A DNA stretch of 64,000 nucleotides. It comes from Pseudomonadota bacterium (GTDB lineage Bacteria; Pseudomonadota; Gammaproteobacteria; Burkholderiales; Burkholderiaceae_C). The notes under the pieces were generated by a model that ran no database searches, was not told the DNA's origin, and worked only from the letters and a program-made list of their open reading frames with translations. The stretch covers positions 248,001-312,000 of the forward strand of contig JAKARB010000003.1 of assembly GCA_021819435.1 (NCBI GenBank), in the 5' to 3' direction. Positions 49,077 to 59,557 of this stretch are shown piece after piece; the first letter of the stretch is position 1, and each line of letters opens with the position of its first letter. The position numbers were made by a program, and so were the translations under genes.

Positions 49077-49514
49077 TCAGAAGGTGAAGTCCTGCAGCAC
49101 CTCGGGCATGGCCTGGGCCATGACCTCGGCTTCGTGGGCGGCGTAGCGCTGGGCGTCCCAGAGCTCGAAATGGCTGCCCATGCCGAGCAGCATCACATCC
49201 TTCGTTAGGCCGGCCGCAGCACGCAGCTCGGGCGAGACCAGCACGCGGGCAGCCGAGTCGACCTCCACGTCCATGGCGTTGCCGAGGAAGATGCGCTTCC
49301 AGCCAGCGGCGGACATGGGCAGGGCGGCCACCTTGTCGCGGAAGGTTTCCCACGCCGGGCGGGGGAAGACCATCAGGCAGCCTTCGGGGTGTTTGGTGAG
49401 GGTGAGCTGACCGGCACAAAGCGCCTGCAACGCATCGCGATGGCGCGCCGGGACCGCCAAGCGGCCCTTGGCGTCCAGCGACAGCGCTGATGCACCTTGA
49501 AAGATCAGACTCAC
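49077..49514 (-). CDS. mraZ: Transcriptional regulator MraZ
   Basis: A 145-residue protein with two AbrB-like swapped-hairpin domains ([23 protein letters not shown] and a second around [17 protein letters not shown]). It represses its own dcw operon in species where this was tested. No ATG is available; GTG 49514 (VSLIFQG) gives the family-like start, and GTG 49526 would add four residues. It is the first gene of the cluster, and its start lies inside the MraZ-box array described separately. Confidence 0.93.
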   Translation of the reverse strand: MSLIFQGASALSLDAKGRLAVPARHRDALQALCAGQLTLTKHPEGCLMVFPRPAWETFRDKVAALPMSAAGWKRIFLGNAMDVEVDSAARVLVSPELRAAAGLTKDVMLLGMGSHFELWDAQRYAAHEAEVMAQAMPEVLQDFTF

Positions 49515-49546
49515 ACAAAACCCCACGAATTTGCACTAAATCCCAC
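49507..49546 (-). promoter_or_regulatory. MraZ boxes: four 10-bp-spaced GTG repeats
   Basis: On the minus strand four decamers follow in exact 10-bp register: GTGGGATTTA, GTGCAAATTC, GTGGGGTTTT and GTGTGAGTCT. The first and third carry the full TGGG core, the second and fourth only GTG. MraZ is known to bind TGGGN repeats spaced by 5 bp (10-bp period) in E. coli. The array covers the proposed mraZ start codon, so binding could block both transcription and initiation. Confidence 0.7.
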
Positions 49547-49789
49547 TTTAACTGATCGGCAAGGCGTCAACAAGGTAAAACCAAAAAAAAGTTCAATGAA
49601 ATCAATGACTTAGAACCTCATTCAAGTCAAAAACGGTCAGAAAAAGTCCTTATGAATCAAGGACCTGCGAAGGGGTTTGCAAGTGCAAAATGAGGAATTC
49701 CACCCCAAAAGAGCGCATCCGGCACAACCCGGGAACACCCTGATCCGCCCCGGAGCGAGGGGAGGCAAGAAGAGGCGCCATCTCCCACT
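49547..49789. other. AT-rich intergenic region upstream of mraZ
   Basis: Part of a 334-bp non-coding gap between mraZ and feoA. It is strikingly AT-rich for this genome, with runs such as CCAAAAAAAAG and GTCAAAAACGGTCAGAAAAAG. It must hold the dcw promoter on the minus strand; several TTGA-type hexamers are present (for example TTGACG about 20 bp upstream of the first MraZ box), but I could not choose a clear -35/-10 pair. No ORF or RNA gene was recognised. Confidence 0.5.
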
Positions 49790-49803
49790 TTGACGCGCAT
49801 CAA
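49790..49803 (+). promoter_or_regulatory. FNR/Anr-like box upstream of feoA
   Basis: TTGAC-GCGC-ATCAA matches the FNR consensus TTGAT-N4-ATCAA at 9 of 10 positions. Its centre lies 52 bp before the feoA ATG, a suitable place for oxygen-dependent activation of ferrous iron uptake. An overlapping direct repeat of GCGCATCAA(T/A) at 49795-49814 is also visible. Confidence 0.6.
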
Positions 49804-49815
49804 TGCGCATCAAAT

Positions 49816-49830
49816 TGCGACTGATTCTCA
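49816..49830 (+). promoter_or_regulatory. Fur box upstream of feoA
   Basis: TGCGACT-G-ATTCTCA matches the 7-1-7 Fur inverted repeat (TGATAAT-n-ATTATCA) at 11 of 14 positions. It lies between the FNR-like box and the GGTGGA ribosome site, where iron-bound Fur would block feo transcription. Confidence 0.65.
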
Positions 49831-49848
49831 TTTGGTGGACAATGGGGC

Positions 49849-50130
49849 ATGCGCGTCGACCTGCACCAGCCCCACACCCGTGTCCACCGGCTCACCCTGG
49901 ACCAATTGCCGCCCCGGCAAACCGCGACCATCCGCCACGTGCATGTGCCACCGGGCGACGATGGCCGGCTGCGTCGTCGCCTGCTGGAGTTGGGCTTCGT
50001 GCCGGGCGAGCGCGTGCAGGTGCTGCGCCGGGTTTTCTTCGGCCGGGGTCCGCTGGCGGTGCGCGTGGGCACCAGCACCTTCGCCATGCGCAAGCTGGAG
50101 TCCTCGCTGATCGAGGTCGAAGCGCACTGA
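49849..50130 (+). CDS. feoA: Ferrous iron transport protein A
   Basis: A 93-residue SH3-like protein that assists FeoB at the membrane. The core is RLTLDQLPPRQTATI, then RLLELGFVPGERVQVLRR and GPLAVRVGTSTFAMRKLES, all family-typical. The N-terminal 13 residues exceed the usual start, but no later ATG, GTG or TTG fits. It precedes feoB by 18 bp. Confidence 0.92.
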   Translation: MRVDLHQPHTRVHRLTLDQLPPRQTATIRHVHVPPGDDGRLRRRLLELGFVPGERVQVLRRVFFGRGPLAVRVGTSTFAMRKLESSLIEVEAH

Positions 50131-50148
50131 CCTGAAGAGCCCTGCCCC

Positions 50149-52041
50149 ATGAAGTCGCCCGAGGTCGCAGCCGTGACCAGCCCCCTGCTCATCGCCTTGG
50201 TGGGCAACCCCAACTGCGGCAAGACCGCGCTGTTCAACCGCCTGACTGGCGCGCGCCAGAAGGTTGGCAATTACGCGGGCGTGACGGTCGAGCGCAAGGA
50301 AGGCCAGTTCACCTCGCCGGCGGGCCGGCAGTGGCGCGTGCTCGACCTGCCCGGCGCCTACAGCCTGCTGGCCACCACGCCCGACGAGGCCGTCACGCGT
50401 GACGTGATCACCGGCCACCGCACCGGCGAGAGCATGCCAGCCGGACTGGTCTGCGTGGTGGACGCCACCAACCTGCGCCTGAACCTGCGCATGGTGCTGG
50501 AGATGCGCACCCTGGGCCTGCCCATGGTGCTGGTGCTCAACATGATGGACCAGGCCCGCCAGCGCGGCATCGTCATCGACACGGCGAAGTTGCAGGCAGA
50601 GCTGGGCATCCCGGTGGTCGAGGCGGTAGCGGTCAAGCCTGGTGGCGAAGCCGCCCTGCTGGCCCACCTCGACCAAGTCGACTGGCGAGCCAGCGACACC
50701 CCGGGCGGCGAGCAGGCACTCGCGCGCATCGAGCAAACCTCGGTGGAAGACACGCACCGCCGCGTTGGCGAGATCCTCGCGCGCAGCGTGTCCATGCCGG
50801 ACGAAGGCTCGCGGCTGACCGCCGTGGTTGACCACTGGGCGCTGCACCCCGTGGTTGGCCCGATCATCCTGGCCGCGATCATGTTCCTGATGTTCCAGGC
50901 CGTGTTCAGTTGGGCTGCGGCCCCGATGGACGCGATCGACGCCAGCGTGGCCTGGCTCGGCCAGGCCGTGGCGGCCGCGATGCCCGATGGCATGCTGCGC
51001 AGCCTGTTGATCGAAGGCGTGATCGGCGGCGCGGGCGGGGTGCTGGTCTTCCTGCCGCAGATCATCATCCTCTTCGCCTTCATCCTCGCGCTGGAAGATT
51101 CGGGCTACCTGCCGCGCGCGGCGCTGCTGCTCGACCGGTTGATGGCGAGCGTGGGCCTGTCGGGCCGCGCTTTCATCCCGCTGCTGTCGAGCTTCGCCTG
51201 CGCCATCCCCGGCATCATGGCCACCCGCACCATCGCCAACCCGCGCGACCGCCTGGCCACCATCCTCATCGCGCCGCTGATGACCTGCTCGGCCCGCCTG
51301 CCGGTGTATGCACTGCTGATCTCGGCCTTCGTGCCAGCGCGCGAGGTGCTGGGCCTGTTCAATCTGCAAGGACTGGTGCTGTTCGGGCTTTACGTGGCGG
51401 GCATTTTCTCGGCCATGGTGGTGGCGCTGGTGCTCAAGCTGGTGATGCGTCAGGGGCAGGCCCAGGCCCTGCTGATGGAGCTGCCCGACTACCACCCACC
51501 ACACCTGCGCAACCTCCTCGTGGGGCTGTGGGAGCGCGGTCGCATCTTCGTGGTTCGCGTGGGCACGGTCATCCTGTCGATGACCATCGTGCTGTGGTTC
51601 CTCTCGAACTTCCCGGCCCCGCCACCTGGCGCGAGCGGCGCACCCATCGAGCACAGCTTCGCGGGCATGATCGGCCGCGCGCTGGAGGTCGTCTTCGCAC
51701 CCATCGGCTTCAACTGGCACATCTGCATCGCGCTGGTGCCGGGCATGGCCGCGCGCGAGGTGGCCGTTGCGGCGCTGGGCACGGTCTACGCCATGTCGGA
51801 AACCGGCGACGCACTGGACACCGCTTTGGGCCACATCATTGCCCAGGACTGGAGCCTGGCCACCGCGCTGTCGCTGATGACCTGGTTCGTGTTCGCGCCG
51901 CAGTGCCTGTCGACGCTGTTCGTGGTGCGCCGCGAGACCAACAGCTGGCGCTGGCCGCTGATCCTGGCCGGCTACCTGTTCACGCTGGCGTATGTGGCGT
52001 CCTTCGTGGTCTACCACGTCGCCCTCGCACTCGGAGCTTGA
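50149..52041 (+). CDS. feoB: Ferrous iron transporter B
   Basis: A 630-residue inner-membrane Fe(II) permease with an N-terminal G domain: G1 GNPNCGKTALFN, the switch region VGNYAGVTVERKEG, G3 DLPGAYSL and G4-like LNMMDQA. About eight membrane helices follow, with two Gate motifs (LPRAALLLDRLMASVGLSGR and the later GMAAREVAVAALGTVYAM). It is somewhat short for the family but complete. Confidence 0.95.
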   Translation: MKSPEVAAVTSPLLIALVGNPNCGKTALFNRLTGARQKVGNYAGVTVERKEGQFTSPAGRQWRVLDLPGAYSLLATTPDEAVTRDVITGHRTGESMPAGLVCVVDATNLRLNLRMVLEMRTLGLPMVLVLNMMDQARQRGIVIDTAKLQAELGIPVVEAVAVKPGGEAALLAHLDQVDWRASDTPGGEQALARIEQTSVEDTHRRVGEILARSVSMPDEGSRLTAVVDHWALHPVVGPIILAAIMFLMFQAVFSWAAAPMDAIDASVAWLGQAVAAAMPDGMLRSLLIEGVIGGAGGVLVFLPQIIILFAFILALEDSGYLPRAALLLDRLMASVGLSGRAFIPLLSSFACAIPGIMATRTIANPRDRLATILIAPLMTCSARLPVYALLISAFVPAREVLGLFNLQGLVLFGLYVAGIFSAMVVALVLKLVMRQGQAQALLMELPDYHPPHLRNLLVGLWERGRIFVVRVGTVILSMTIVLWFLSNFPAPPPGASGAPIEHSFAGMIGRALEVVFAPIGFNWHICIALVPGMAAREVAVAALGTVYAMSETGDALDTALGHIIAQDWSLATALSLMTWFVFAPQCLSTLFVVRRETNSWRWPLILAGYLFTLAYVASFVVYHVALALGA

Positions 52042-52045
52042 AGAC

Positions 52046-52342
52046 ATGGACACCAGCCACTTCGACTGGCAGAGCTGGCTGGCCTGCGGCCTGGGGCTGC
52101 TGGCCGCGTTGCACCTGACACGGCGCTGGTGGCCCCGACATGTGTGGCCGCGACAACAGGGCGATCGGTCCATGGCGCCCGCGCTGCAAGCCAAGGCCGG
52201 CTCCGAAGCGGGCTGCGAGGTCCAGGCGCCCAGCGCGTGTGGCGGCGGGGGATGCGGCAGTTGCGGAACATCCTCATCGGTGCCGATCAGGGTTCACCGC
52301 AGGACATCACACGACACACCCGGGGCAACCCCAGGCCATTGA
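52046..52342 (+). CDS. Small Cys-rich membrane protein of the feo operon
   Basis: A 98-residue protein 4 bp after feoB. One N-terminal membrane helix (WLACGLGLLAALHL) is followed by a basic stretch and a Cys-rich motif, CGGGGCGSCG, plus two further Cys. FeoB-associated small Cys-rich proteins occupy this place in many bacteria and may handle Fe(II) or redox signals. The last 25 residues are basic and low in conservation. The function is inferred from position and motif. Confidence 0.7.
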   Translation: MDTSHFDWQSWLACGLGLLAALHLTRRWWPRHVWPRQQGDRSMAPALQAKAGSEAGCEVQAPSACGGGGCGSCGTSSSVPIRVHRRTSHDTPGATPGH

Positions 52343-52443
52343 CCTCCCGTGCTTGAGGGCTCCCCCCTTGTGCCGGGGGATAGCAGTTGGCGGCATGGTC
52401 CTAAACTGTGCCGAAGACGCCATTCAGCGCGTCGCCCTCTTTC

Positions 52444-52725
52444 ATGCGCCCCACACTCGCCATCGTTCCACTCGCCCTGTTGCTGGCCTGGTTCGGCCCC
52501 TCGCCCTCAGGCGAGACGGGGCTGCCCAGCCTGTCGCGCGAGGCGGCTCCGCCAGCCTCGTCGATGCCGGCCGGCCTGGGCCAGGCTGAGGCACTCGTCC
52601 AGCCCGAGCCCACTGAAGCGGAGCAAATGGCCGATCAACTGGCCGAGGCTTGGCAATCGATCCGGCGTGCCGGCTTCCTGCGAACCACGTCCGAGCTATC
52701 TTCGGAGCTGCCCCCACGACGCTGA
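52444..52725 (+). CDS. Hypothetical small exported protein
   Basis: A possible 93-residue protein with a hydrophobic N-terminus (MRPTLAIVPLALLLAWFG) that looks like a signal peptide or anchor, then a Pro/Ser/Glu-rich segment and an amphipathic end (MADQLAEAWQSIRRAGFL). I recognise no family. It lies between feo and the thi riboswitch and lacks a strong ribosome site, so it may not be expressed. GTG 52408 is an alternative start. Confidence 0.4.
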   Translation: MRPTLAIVPLALLLAWFGPSPSGETGLPSLSREAAPPASSMPAGLGQAEALVQPEPTEAEQMADQLAEAWQSIRRAGFLRTTSELSSELPPRR

Positions 52726-52766
52726 GCGACGCGCAGAATCGATCGAGCGCATCCCATCCTCCCGGT

Positions 52767-52796
52767 TTGCGAACACCCCTTGCTTGGGGCTACACT
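52767..52796 (+). promoter_or_regulatory. Sigma-70-like promoter of the thi operon
   Basis: A -35 TTGCGA and a -10 TACACT are separated by 18 bp, which would start the transcript at about 52803, exactly where the TPP riboswitch begins. The 52726-52802 stretch holds nothing else I recognise. Confidence 0.6.
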
Positions 52797-52802
52797 TCGC
52801 CT

Positions 52803-55068
<2,266 letters not shown>

Positions 55069-55072
55069 AGCC

Positions 55073-56404
55073 ATGGCTGCGCCCACGTCCCGCCCGCTGC
55101 CTGAGGAGTCGGCAGGCGTGCAAACCTCCTTGCCATCCTCGACCGCGCCCCGCGCTCAAACCACCGCGCCCTTGCGCGTGGGCATCGCCGGCGCGGGGCT
55201 GCTGGGCCGGCTGGTGGCCTGGGCGCTGGCTCAGCAGGGCCACCAGGTCAGCGTCTTCGACCCGGCGCCGCAGGCGCTGCCCGCGCACGATGGCCATGGC
55301 GCCGCAGGCTTCACCGCTGCCGGCATGCTCAGCCCGCTGGCTGAATTGGAGACCGCCGAACCCGAGGTCGCGCACCGTGGCTGGCAGAGCATCGCGCACT
55401 GGCGGGCCATCGTGGCCGAGCTGGGCACGCGCCTGACGCATCCGCCGCATTTTGCTCAAGGCGGCAGCCTGATGGTGGCCCACGGCCCCGACCTCGGCGC
55501 CGCCCGCCGCGTGCTGCAAAGGCTGGAACAGGTCGACCCGGCCTTCGCCTGCGAACACCGGCCGCGGGCGCTGACGGCGCCAGGCCTGCGGGAGCTCGAA
55601 CCCGATCTGCACGGCAGCGGCGGTCCGCTGCATGCGTGGTGGCTGCCCGGCGAAGCCCACATCGACACCGTGAACACCATGCAGGCCCTGCAAGACGACG
55701 CCGAGGGCGTGCGCTGGCACTGGGCCCAGCCCGTGCGCGATGTGGCGCCGGGCCGGCTCTGGCTGGGCACCCCGGCGCAGGCGGCAACACAGCCCTTGTC
55801 CTTCGACCTGGTCTGCGACCTGCGCGGCGTGGGCGCACGCCCTGCCGTGCCGGTGCGCGGCGTGCGCGGCGAGGTGGTATGGCTGCACGCACCGGGTCTG
55901 AAACTGCAACGCCCCGTGCGCCTGCTGCACCCACGCCACCGCGTCTACATCGTGCCCCGGCCCGGCGAGCGCGTGCTGGTGGGCGCCAGCGAACTCGAAA
56001 GCGAGGACCGCTCGCCGATGTCGCTGCGCAGCGCGGTGGAGCTGATGGCCGCCGCACACAGCATCCTGCCCGCGCTGGCCGAAGCCCGCATCCTCAAGCT
56101 CGACACCAACCTGCGCCCCGCCCTGCCCGACCACCGACCGCAGGTGCACCACGAGCCGGGGCTGCTGCGCATCAACGGCCTGTACCGCCACGGCTGGCTG
56201 CTGGCCCCCGCGCTGGTCGACGACGCGCTGCGCCAACTCGGCCTGGGCGGCCTGCCACGCGAGAGCACACGGCCAAGCGCAACCTTGGCCGTGTCCAGCG
56301 CCATGCCAAACAGCGGCTCATCGAGCACATTGCCTCTCACTACACCTCTCGCGACGCCGCTCTCCACGCCTCGGCCAAACCCCGGCATCACGCAGGCTGC
56401 TTGA
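55073..56404 (+). CDS. thiO: Glycine oxidase ThiO
   Basis: A 443-residue FAD oxidase that converts glycine to iminoglycine for the thiazole ring. The FAD loop is VGIAGAGLLGRLVAWALA (about 36-53); DLVCDLRGVGARP, the substrate-domain VRGEVVWLHAPG, and YIVPRPGERVLVGAS are typical. The N-terminal 33 and C-terminal about 45 residues (Ser/Thr/Pro-rich) are extensions. It lies 4 bp after thiC. Confidence 0.93.
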   Translation: MAAPTSRPLPEESAGVQTSLPSSTAPRAQTTAPLRVGIAGAGLLGRLVAWALAQQGHQVSVFDPAPQALPAHDGHGAAGFTAAGMLSPLAELETAEPEVAHRGWQSIAHWRAIVAELGTRLTHPPHFAQGGSLMVAHGPDLGAARRVLQRLEQVDPAFACEHRPRALTAPGLRELEPDLHGSGGPLHAWWLPGEAHIDTVNTMQALQDDAEGVRWHWAQPVRDVAPGRLWLGTPAQAATQPLSFDLVCDLRGVGARPAVPVRGVRGEVVWLHAPGLKLQRPVRLLHPRHRVYIVPRPGERVLVGASELESEDRSPMSLRSAVELMAAAHSILPALAEARILKLDTNLRPALPDHRPQVHHEPGLLRINGLYRHGWLLAPALVDDALRQLGLGGLPRESTRPSATLAVSSAMPNSGSSSTLPLTTPLATPLSTPRPNPGITQAA

Positions 56405-56453
56405 ACCGACTGGGCCACAGAACCACCAAGCATCCAAGCGTCCATCCACCCCG

Positions 56454-56705
56454 ATGAGCCCCACCACCCTCACCATCCACACCGATCAAGGTCCAATGAG
56501 CCTGCCCGTCGGCAGCACCCTGGCGGACGCCGTCGCCCAGTTGCTGGCAGGCCGCTCGCGCGATCCGGCTGCCACGGCCACCGTCAACGCCGACACCATC
56601 GCCACCGCGGTCAACGGCGAGTTCGTGGCCCGCGCCGCCCGCGCTCACCACACCTTGCACGATGGCGACACCGTGCTGTGCTTTTCGCCCATCACCGGAG
56701 GCTGA
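56454..56705 (+). CDS. thiS: Sulfur carrier protein ThiS
   Basis: An 83-residue ubiquitin-like sulfur carrier ending in the required Gly-Gly (FSPITGG), whose thiocarboxylate gives sulfur to the thiazole. Its middle is NGEFVARAARAHHTLHDGD. It is longer than typical ThiS (about 66) because of a loop near LLAGRSRDPAATATV. Confidence 0.92.
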   Translation: MSPTTLTIHTDQGPMSLPVGSTLADAVAQLLAGRSRDPAATATVNADTIATAVNGEFVARAARAHHTLHDGDTVLCFSPITGG

Positions 56706-56709
56706 CACC

Positions 56710-57603
56710 ATGTCCTCACCGATCCCACCGTCGGCCCCTCAGGCTCCCGCCTCTCAACCAGCCGTCGATCAAGCCGCCGTGCCTTCAGCCACCGCCGCCC
56801 ACCAGACATCCGACACCTGGCGCATCGGCGACACCGCGCTCACCAGCCGCTTCCTGCTGGGCACCGCCGGCTACCCCTCGCCCGAGGTGCTGCGCTCCGC
56901 CATCGAGGCCTCAGGCAGCCAGGTGCTCACGCTGGGCCTCAAGCGCACGCTGGGCGCCACCGGGCAGGACAACGGCTTCGTGCAGATCATCCGTGACACG
57001 GCCCGCTCGCAAGGCGCCCACCTGCTGCCCAACACCGCAGGATGCCGCAGCGCCCGCGAGGCCATCACCCTGGCCCACATGGCACGCGAACTGCTCGGCA
57101 CGCACTGGCTCAAGCTCGAAGTCGTGGGCGACGAGCAGACCCTGCAGCCCGATCCCTTCGAGCTGCTCGAAGCCGCCCGTCAACTGGTGAAGGACGGCTT
57201 CGAGGTGCTGCCCTACTGCACCGATGACCTGGTCAGCGCCCAGCGCCTGGTCGACGCCGGCTGCCGCATCCTCATGCCCTGGGCCGCGCCCATCGGCTCG
57301 GGCCTCGGGCTGCTCAACCCCTGGGCCTTGCGCACACTGCGCGCCCGCCTGCCTGGTGTCACCCTCATCGTCGACGCCGGCCTGGGCGCGCCCTCGCACG
57401 CCGCCGCCGCCATGGAGCTGGGCTTCGACGCCGTGCTGCTGAACTCGGCCGTTTCCCAATCGCGCGACCCGGTGGGCATGGCCCGCGCCTTCCGCGACGC
57501 CGTGCAAGGTGGCCGCCAGGGTTGGCGCGCCGGCCTGATGCCAACCAGCGACATCGCCATCGCCACCACGCCGGTGGGCGGCCAACCCTTCGTCCTGCTG
57601 TGA
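56710..57603 (+). CDS. thiG: Thiazole synthase ThiG
   Basis: A 297-residue TIM-barrel enzyme assembling thiazole phosphate from DXP, iminoglycine and ThiS thiocarboxylate. Conserved phrases: FLLGTAGYPSPEVL, LLPNTAGCRSAREAI, WLKLEVVGDEQTLQPD with the Schiff-base Lys, MPWAAPIGSGLGLLNP and VDAGLGAPSHAAAAMELG. An Ala/Pro-rich N-terminal extension of about 38 residues is unusual. It starts 4 bp after thiS and its TGA overlaps the next ATG by 1 bp. Confidence 0.95.
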   Translation: MSSPIPPSAPQAPASQPAVDQAAVPSATAAHQTSDTWRIGDTALTSRFLLGTAGYPSPEVLRSAIEASGSQVLTLGLKRTLGATGQDNGFVQIIRDTARSQGAHLLPNTAGCRSAREAITLAHMARELLGTHWLKLEVVGDEQTLQPDPFELLEAARQLVKDGFEVLPYCTDDLVSAQRLVDAGCRILMPWAAPIGSGLGLLNPWALRTLRARLPGVTLIVDAGLGAPSHAAAAMELGFDAVLLNSAVSQSRDPVGMARAFRDAVQGGRQGWRAGLMPTSDIAIATTPVGGQPFVLL

Positions 57604-59399
57604 TGCCGCCGAACCGAACCGCCCCCACGCAGCCAGCCATCGTCTGGTCCATCGCCGGGCTCGACACAGCCGGTGGCGCCGGCCTCAGCGCCGACCAGCG
57701 TGCCGCCGACGCGTTCGATGCACATGGCGTGCACCTGTGCCCCATCGCCGCCTGCCTGACCGCCCAGCACTCGCAAGGCGTTGAAGCCATCTTCCCGGTT
57801 GACACCACGCAGCTCGAAGCCCAACTCCAGGCTCTTGCGCACGACCTGCCGCCCCGCGCCATCAAGACCGGCCTGCTCGGCAGCGTGGCCGCCATCGAAA
57901 CCGTCGCCCGCTGGGTGGACCGCCTGCGCGCCAACGCCAACGCCGGCATCGACCCGCATCACCATCTGGCCCTGGTGGTCGACCCGGTGCTGCGCGCCAG
58001 CGCGGGCGGCGCCGCCTTCACGGACGAAGCCATCGTCGAAGCCTATCGCCACTGGCTGCTGCCACGCGCCACCGTGATCACACCCAACCGGCAGGAAGCC
58101 ATTGCGCTGCTGGGCAAGCCGGCCCCATCCCCCAAGGCCTCGGCTTTCGATGCGATTCCCGACATCGCGGTGGCCCTGCAAGCCTTGGGGCCGCGAACCG
58201 TGCTGGTCACCGGTGGCGATGCCGTCTACACCAGCGTGGACACGGGCTCGCCAACACCTCCGCACACGAGAGAAGAACACGCCGATGCCAGCCACGGCCT
58301 CGAAGCTCACTTCAGCCTCGACTGGCTGCAAAGCCCCGAGGCCCAGGGCTGGTTGTGCGCACCCCGGGTGGCGACCCCGCACCACCATGGCACCGGCTGC
58401 ACCCTCGCCAGCGCCATCGCCGCCGCCCTGGCCACCGGCCACGTGGCGGCCGATGCCTGCGTGCTGGGGCGCATGGTCGTTCACCACGCGCTGATGCACG
58501 CCCGCCCCGCTGGAGCCGGACGCGGGCCCGTCATCGCGAGCACGGGCGCACTGACCGGCCCGGCACTCGGCGGAGCGCCCATGCCCTGGCTGGGGATCGG
58601 ACGCGAACTGCCCTGGCGGCTGATGCCGGGCATCTCCAGCGGAGCGCCCGCGCGCTTCGCGGCCTTCCACCCGCCGGCCGACCGCCTGTACGGCATCCTG
58701 CCTGACGGCCCGACGCTCGCCGCCTCGGTGGAAGCCGGCCTGCGCTGCGTCCAGTTGCGCCACAAGCCGCTGCCAGGCGCGGACACCGCCCTGGCCACCA
58801 GCCTGCGCGCCGCCGCGCACCATGGCGCCACGCTCTTCGTCAACGACCATTGGCGGCTGGCGCTCGCCACGCCCCGGCCCGCGCCCAGCCAATCAGAAGG
58901 AGATGGCCTGCCTCACTGCCACCCCCGCTTCCAACTGGGCATCCACCTCGGCCAGGAAGACCTGCTCGCCCTCTCCGCCGAGGACCGTGCCGCGCTCAGG
59001 CAGCGCCGGCACGACACGCTGCTCGGGCTGAGCTCGCATTGCCCGTGGGAGCTGGCCCGCGCGCTCGGCTGCGGCCCCAGTTACGTGGCCTGCGGCCCGG
59101 TGCAGGCAACCACCACCAAGGACATGCCCTGGCTGCCGCAAGGCGAAGACAACCTGCGCTGGTGGGTGGCCCAGTCCGACGTGCCGGTGGTGGCCATTGG
59201 CGGACTGCTGGGCACAGACGACCTCCGGCGTTTCGCGGCCTGCGGGCCGGCGGCCTTGTGCGTCGTGAGGGCCTTGCACACCGAGCCGGCCGCCCTGCCC
59301 GCGAAACTGGCCAGCCTGCGGCAGGCGGCGCGCCAGGCCACGACACGTGCGGTGGTGGCCGCGCCTCACCCCTGCCTGCCTCTGCACAACGCTGGCTAG
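57603..59399 (+). CDS. thiDE: Fused HMP-P kinase/thiamine phosphate synthase (ThiD-ThiE)
   Basis: A 598-residue bifunctional enzyme. Residues 1 to about 310 are ThiD: IAGLDTAGGAGLSADQRAAD, DPVLRASAGGAAF, TPNRQEA and HGTGCTLASAIAAAL. A linker follows, then ThiE from about residue 350: CVQLRHKPL, LFVNDHWRLAL, GIHLGQEDL, YVACGPVQATTTKDM and VVAIGGL. It makes HMP-PP and joins it to thiazole phosphate. The ThiE loops differ in detail from stand-alone enzymes. It is the last gene of the thi operon. Confidence 0.94.
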   Translation: MPPNRTAPTQPAIVWSIAGLDTAGGAGLSADQRAADAFDAHGVHLCPIAACLTAQHSQGVEAIFPVDTTQLEAQLQALAHDLPPRAIKTGLLGSVAAIETVARWVDRLRANANAGIDPHHHLALVVDPVLRASAGGAAFTDEAIVEAYRHWLLPRATVITPNRQEAIALLGKPAPSPKASAFDAIPDIAVALQALGPRTVLVTGGDAVYTSVDTGSPTPPHTREEHADASHGLEAHFSLDWLQSPEAQGWLCAPRVATPHHHGTGCTLASAIAAALATGHVAADACVLGRMVVHHALMHARPAGAGRGPVIASTGALTGPALGGAPMPWLGIGRELPWRLMPGISSGAPARFAAFHPPADRLYGILPDGPTLAASVEAGLRCVQLRHKPLPGADTALATSLRAAAHHGATLFVNDHWRLALATPRPAPSQSEGDGLPHCHPRFQLGIHLGQEDLLALSAEDRAALRQRRHDTLLGLSSHCPWELARALGCGPSYVACGPVQATTTKDMPWLPQGEDNLRWWVAQSDVPVVAIGGLLGTDDLRRFAACGPAALCVVRALHTEPAALPAKLASLRQAARQATTRAVVAAPHPCLPLHNAG

Positions 59400-59492
59400 A
59401 ACGAACAGCTCAATGCGGGGGCTTCTCAGCGTCACAAAAAACTCGTTCTATGAAAACGACTTAGCGTGACCTGCATGAGAGGCCACGGGCCA

Positions 59493-59508
59493 TGTCCAGC
59501 ACTGGACA
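59493..59508. repeat. Perfect 7-2-7 inverted repeat upstream of yefM
   Basis: TGTCCAG-CA-CTGGACA, a perfect palindrome whose right half contains the -35 (TGGACA) of the toxin-antitoxin promoter. It could be an extra regulator site. Unassigned. Confidence 0.5.
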
Positions 59509-59542
59509 GTGATGACCGATTCATGTACAATAAAACGTACAA
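59503..59542 (+). promoter_or_regulatory. yefM-yoeB promoter and overlapping YefM operator
   Basis: A -35 TGGACA (59503-59508) and a -10 TACAAT (59526-59531) have ideal 17-bp spacing. The operator is TGTACA (59524-59529), which covers the -10, and CGTACA (59536-59541), with centres 12 bp apart. YefM-YoeB operators of E. coli use TGTACA cores at this spacing, so autorepression is expected. An AAGGAG site lies just before the ATG. Confidence 0.75.
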
Positions 59543-59557
59543 CAAGGAGCCAAGCAC

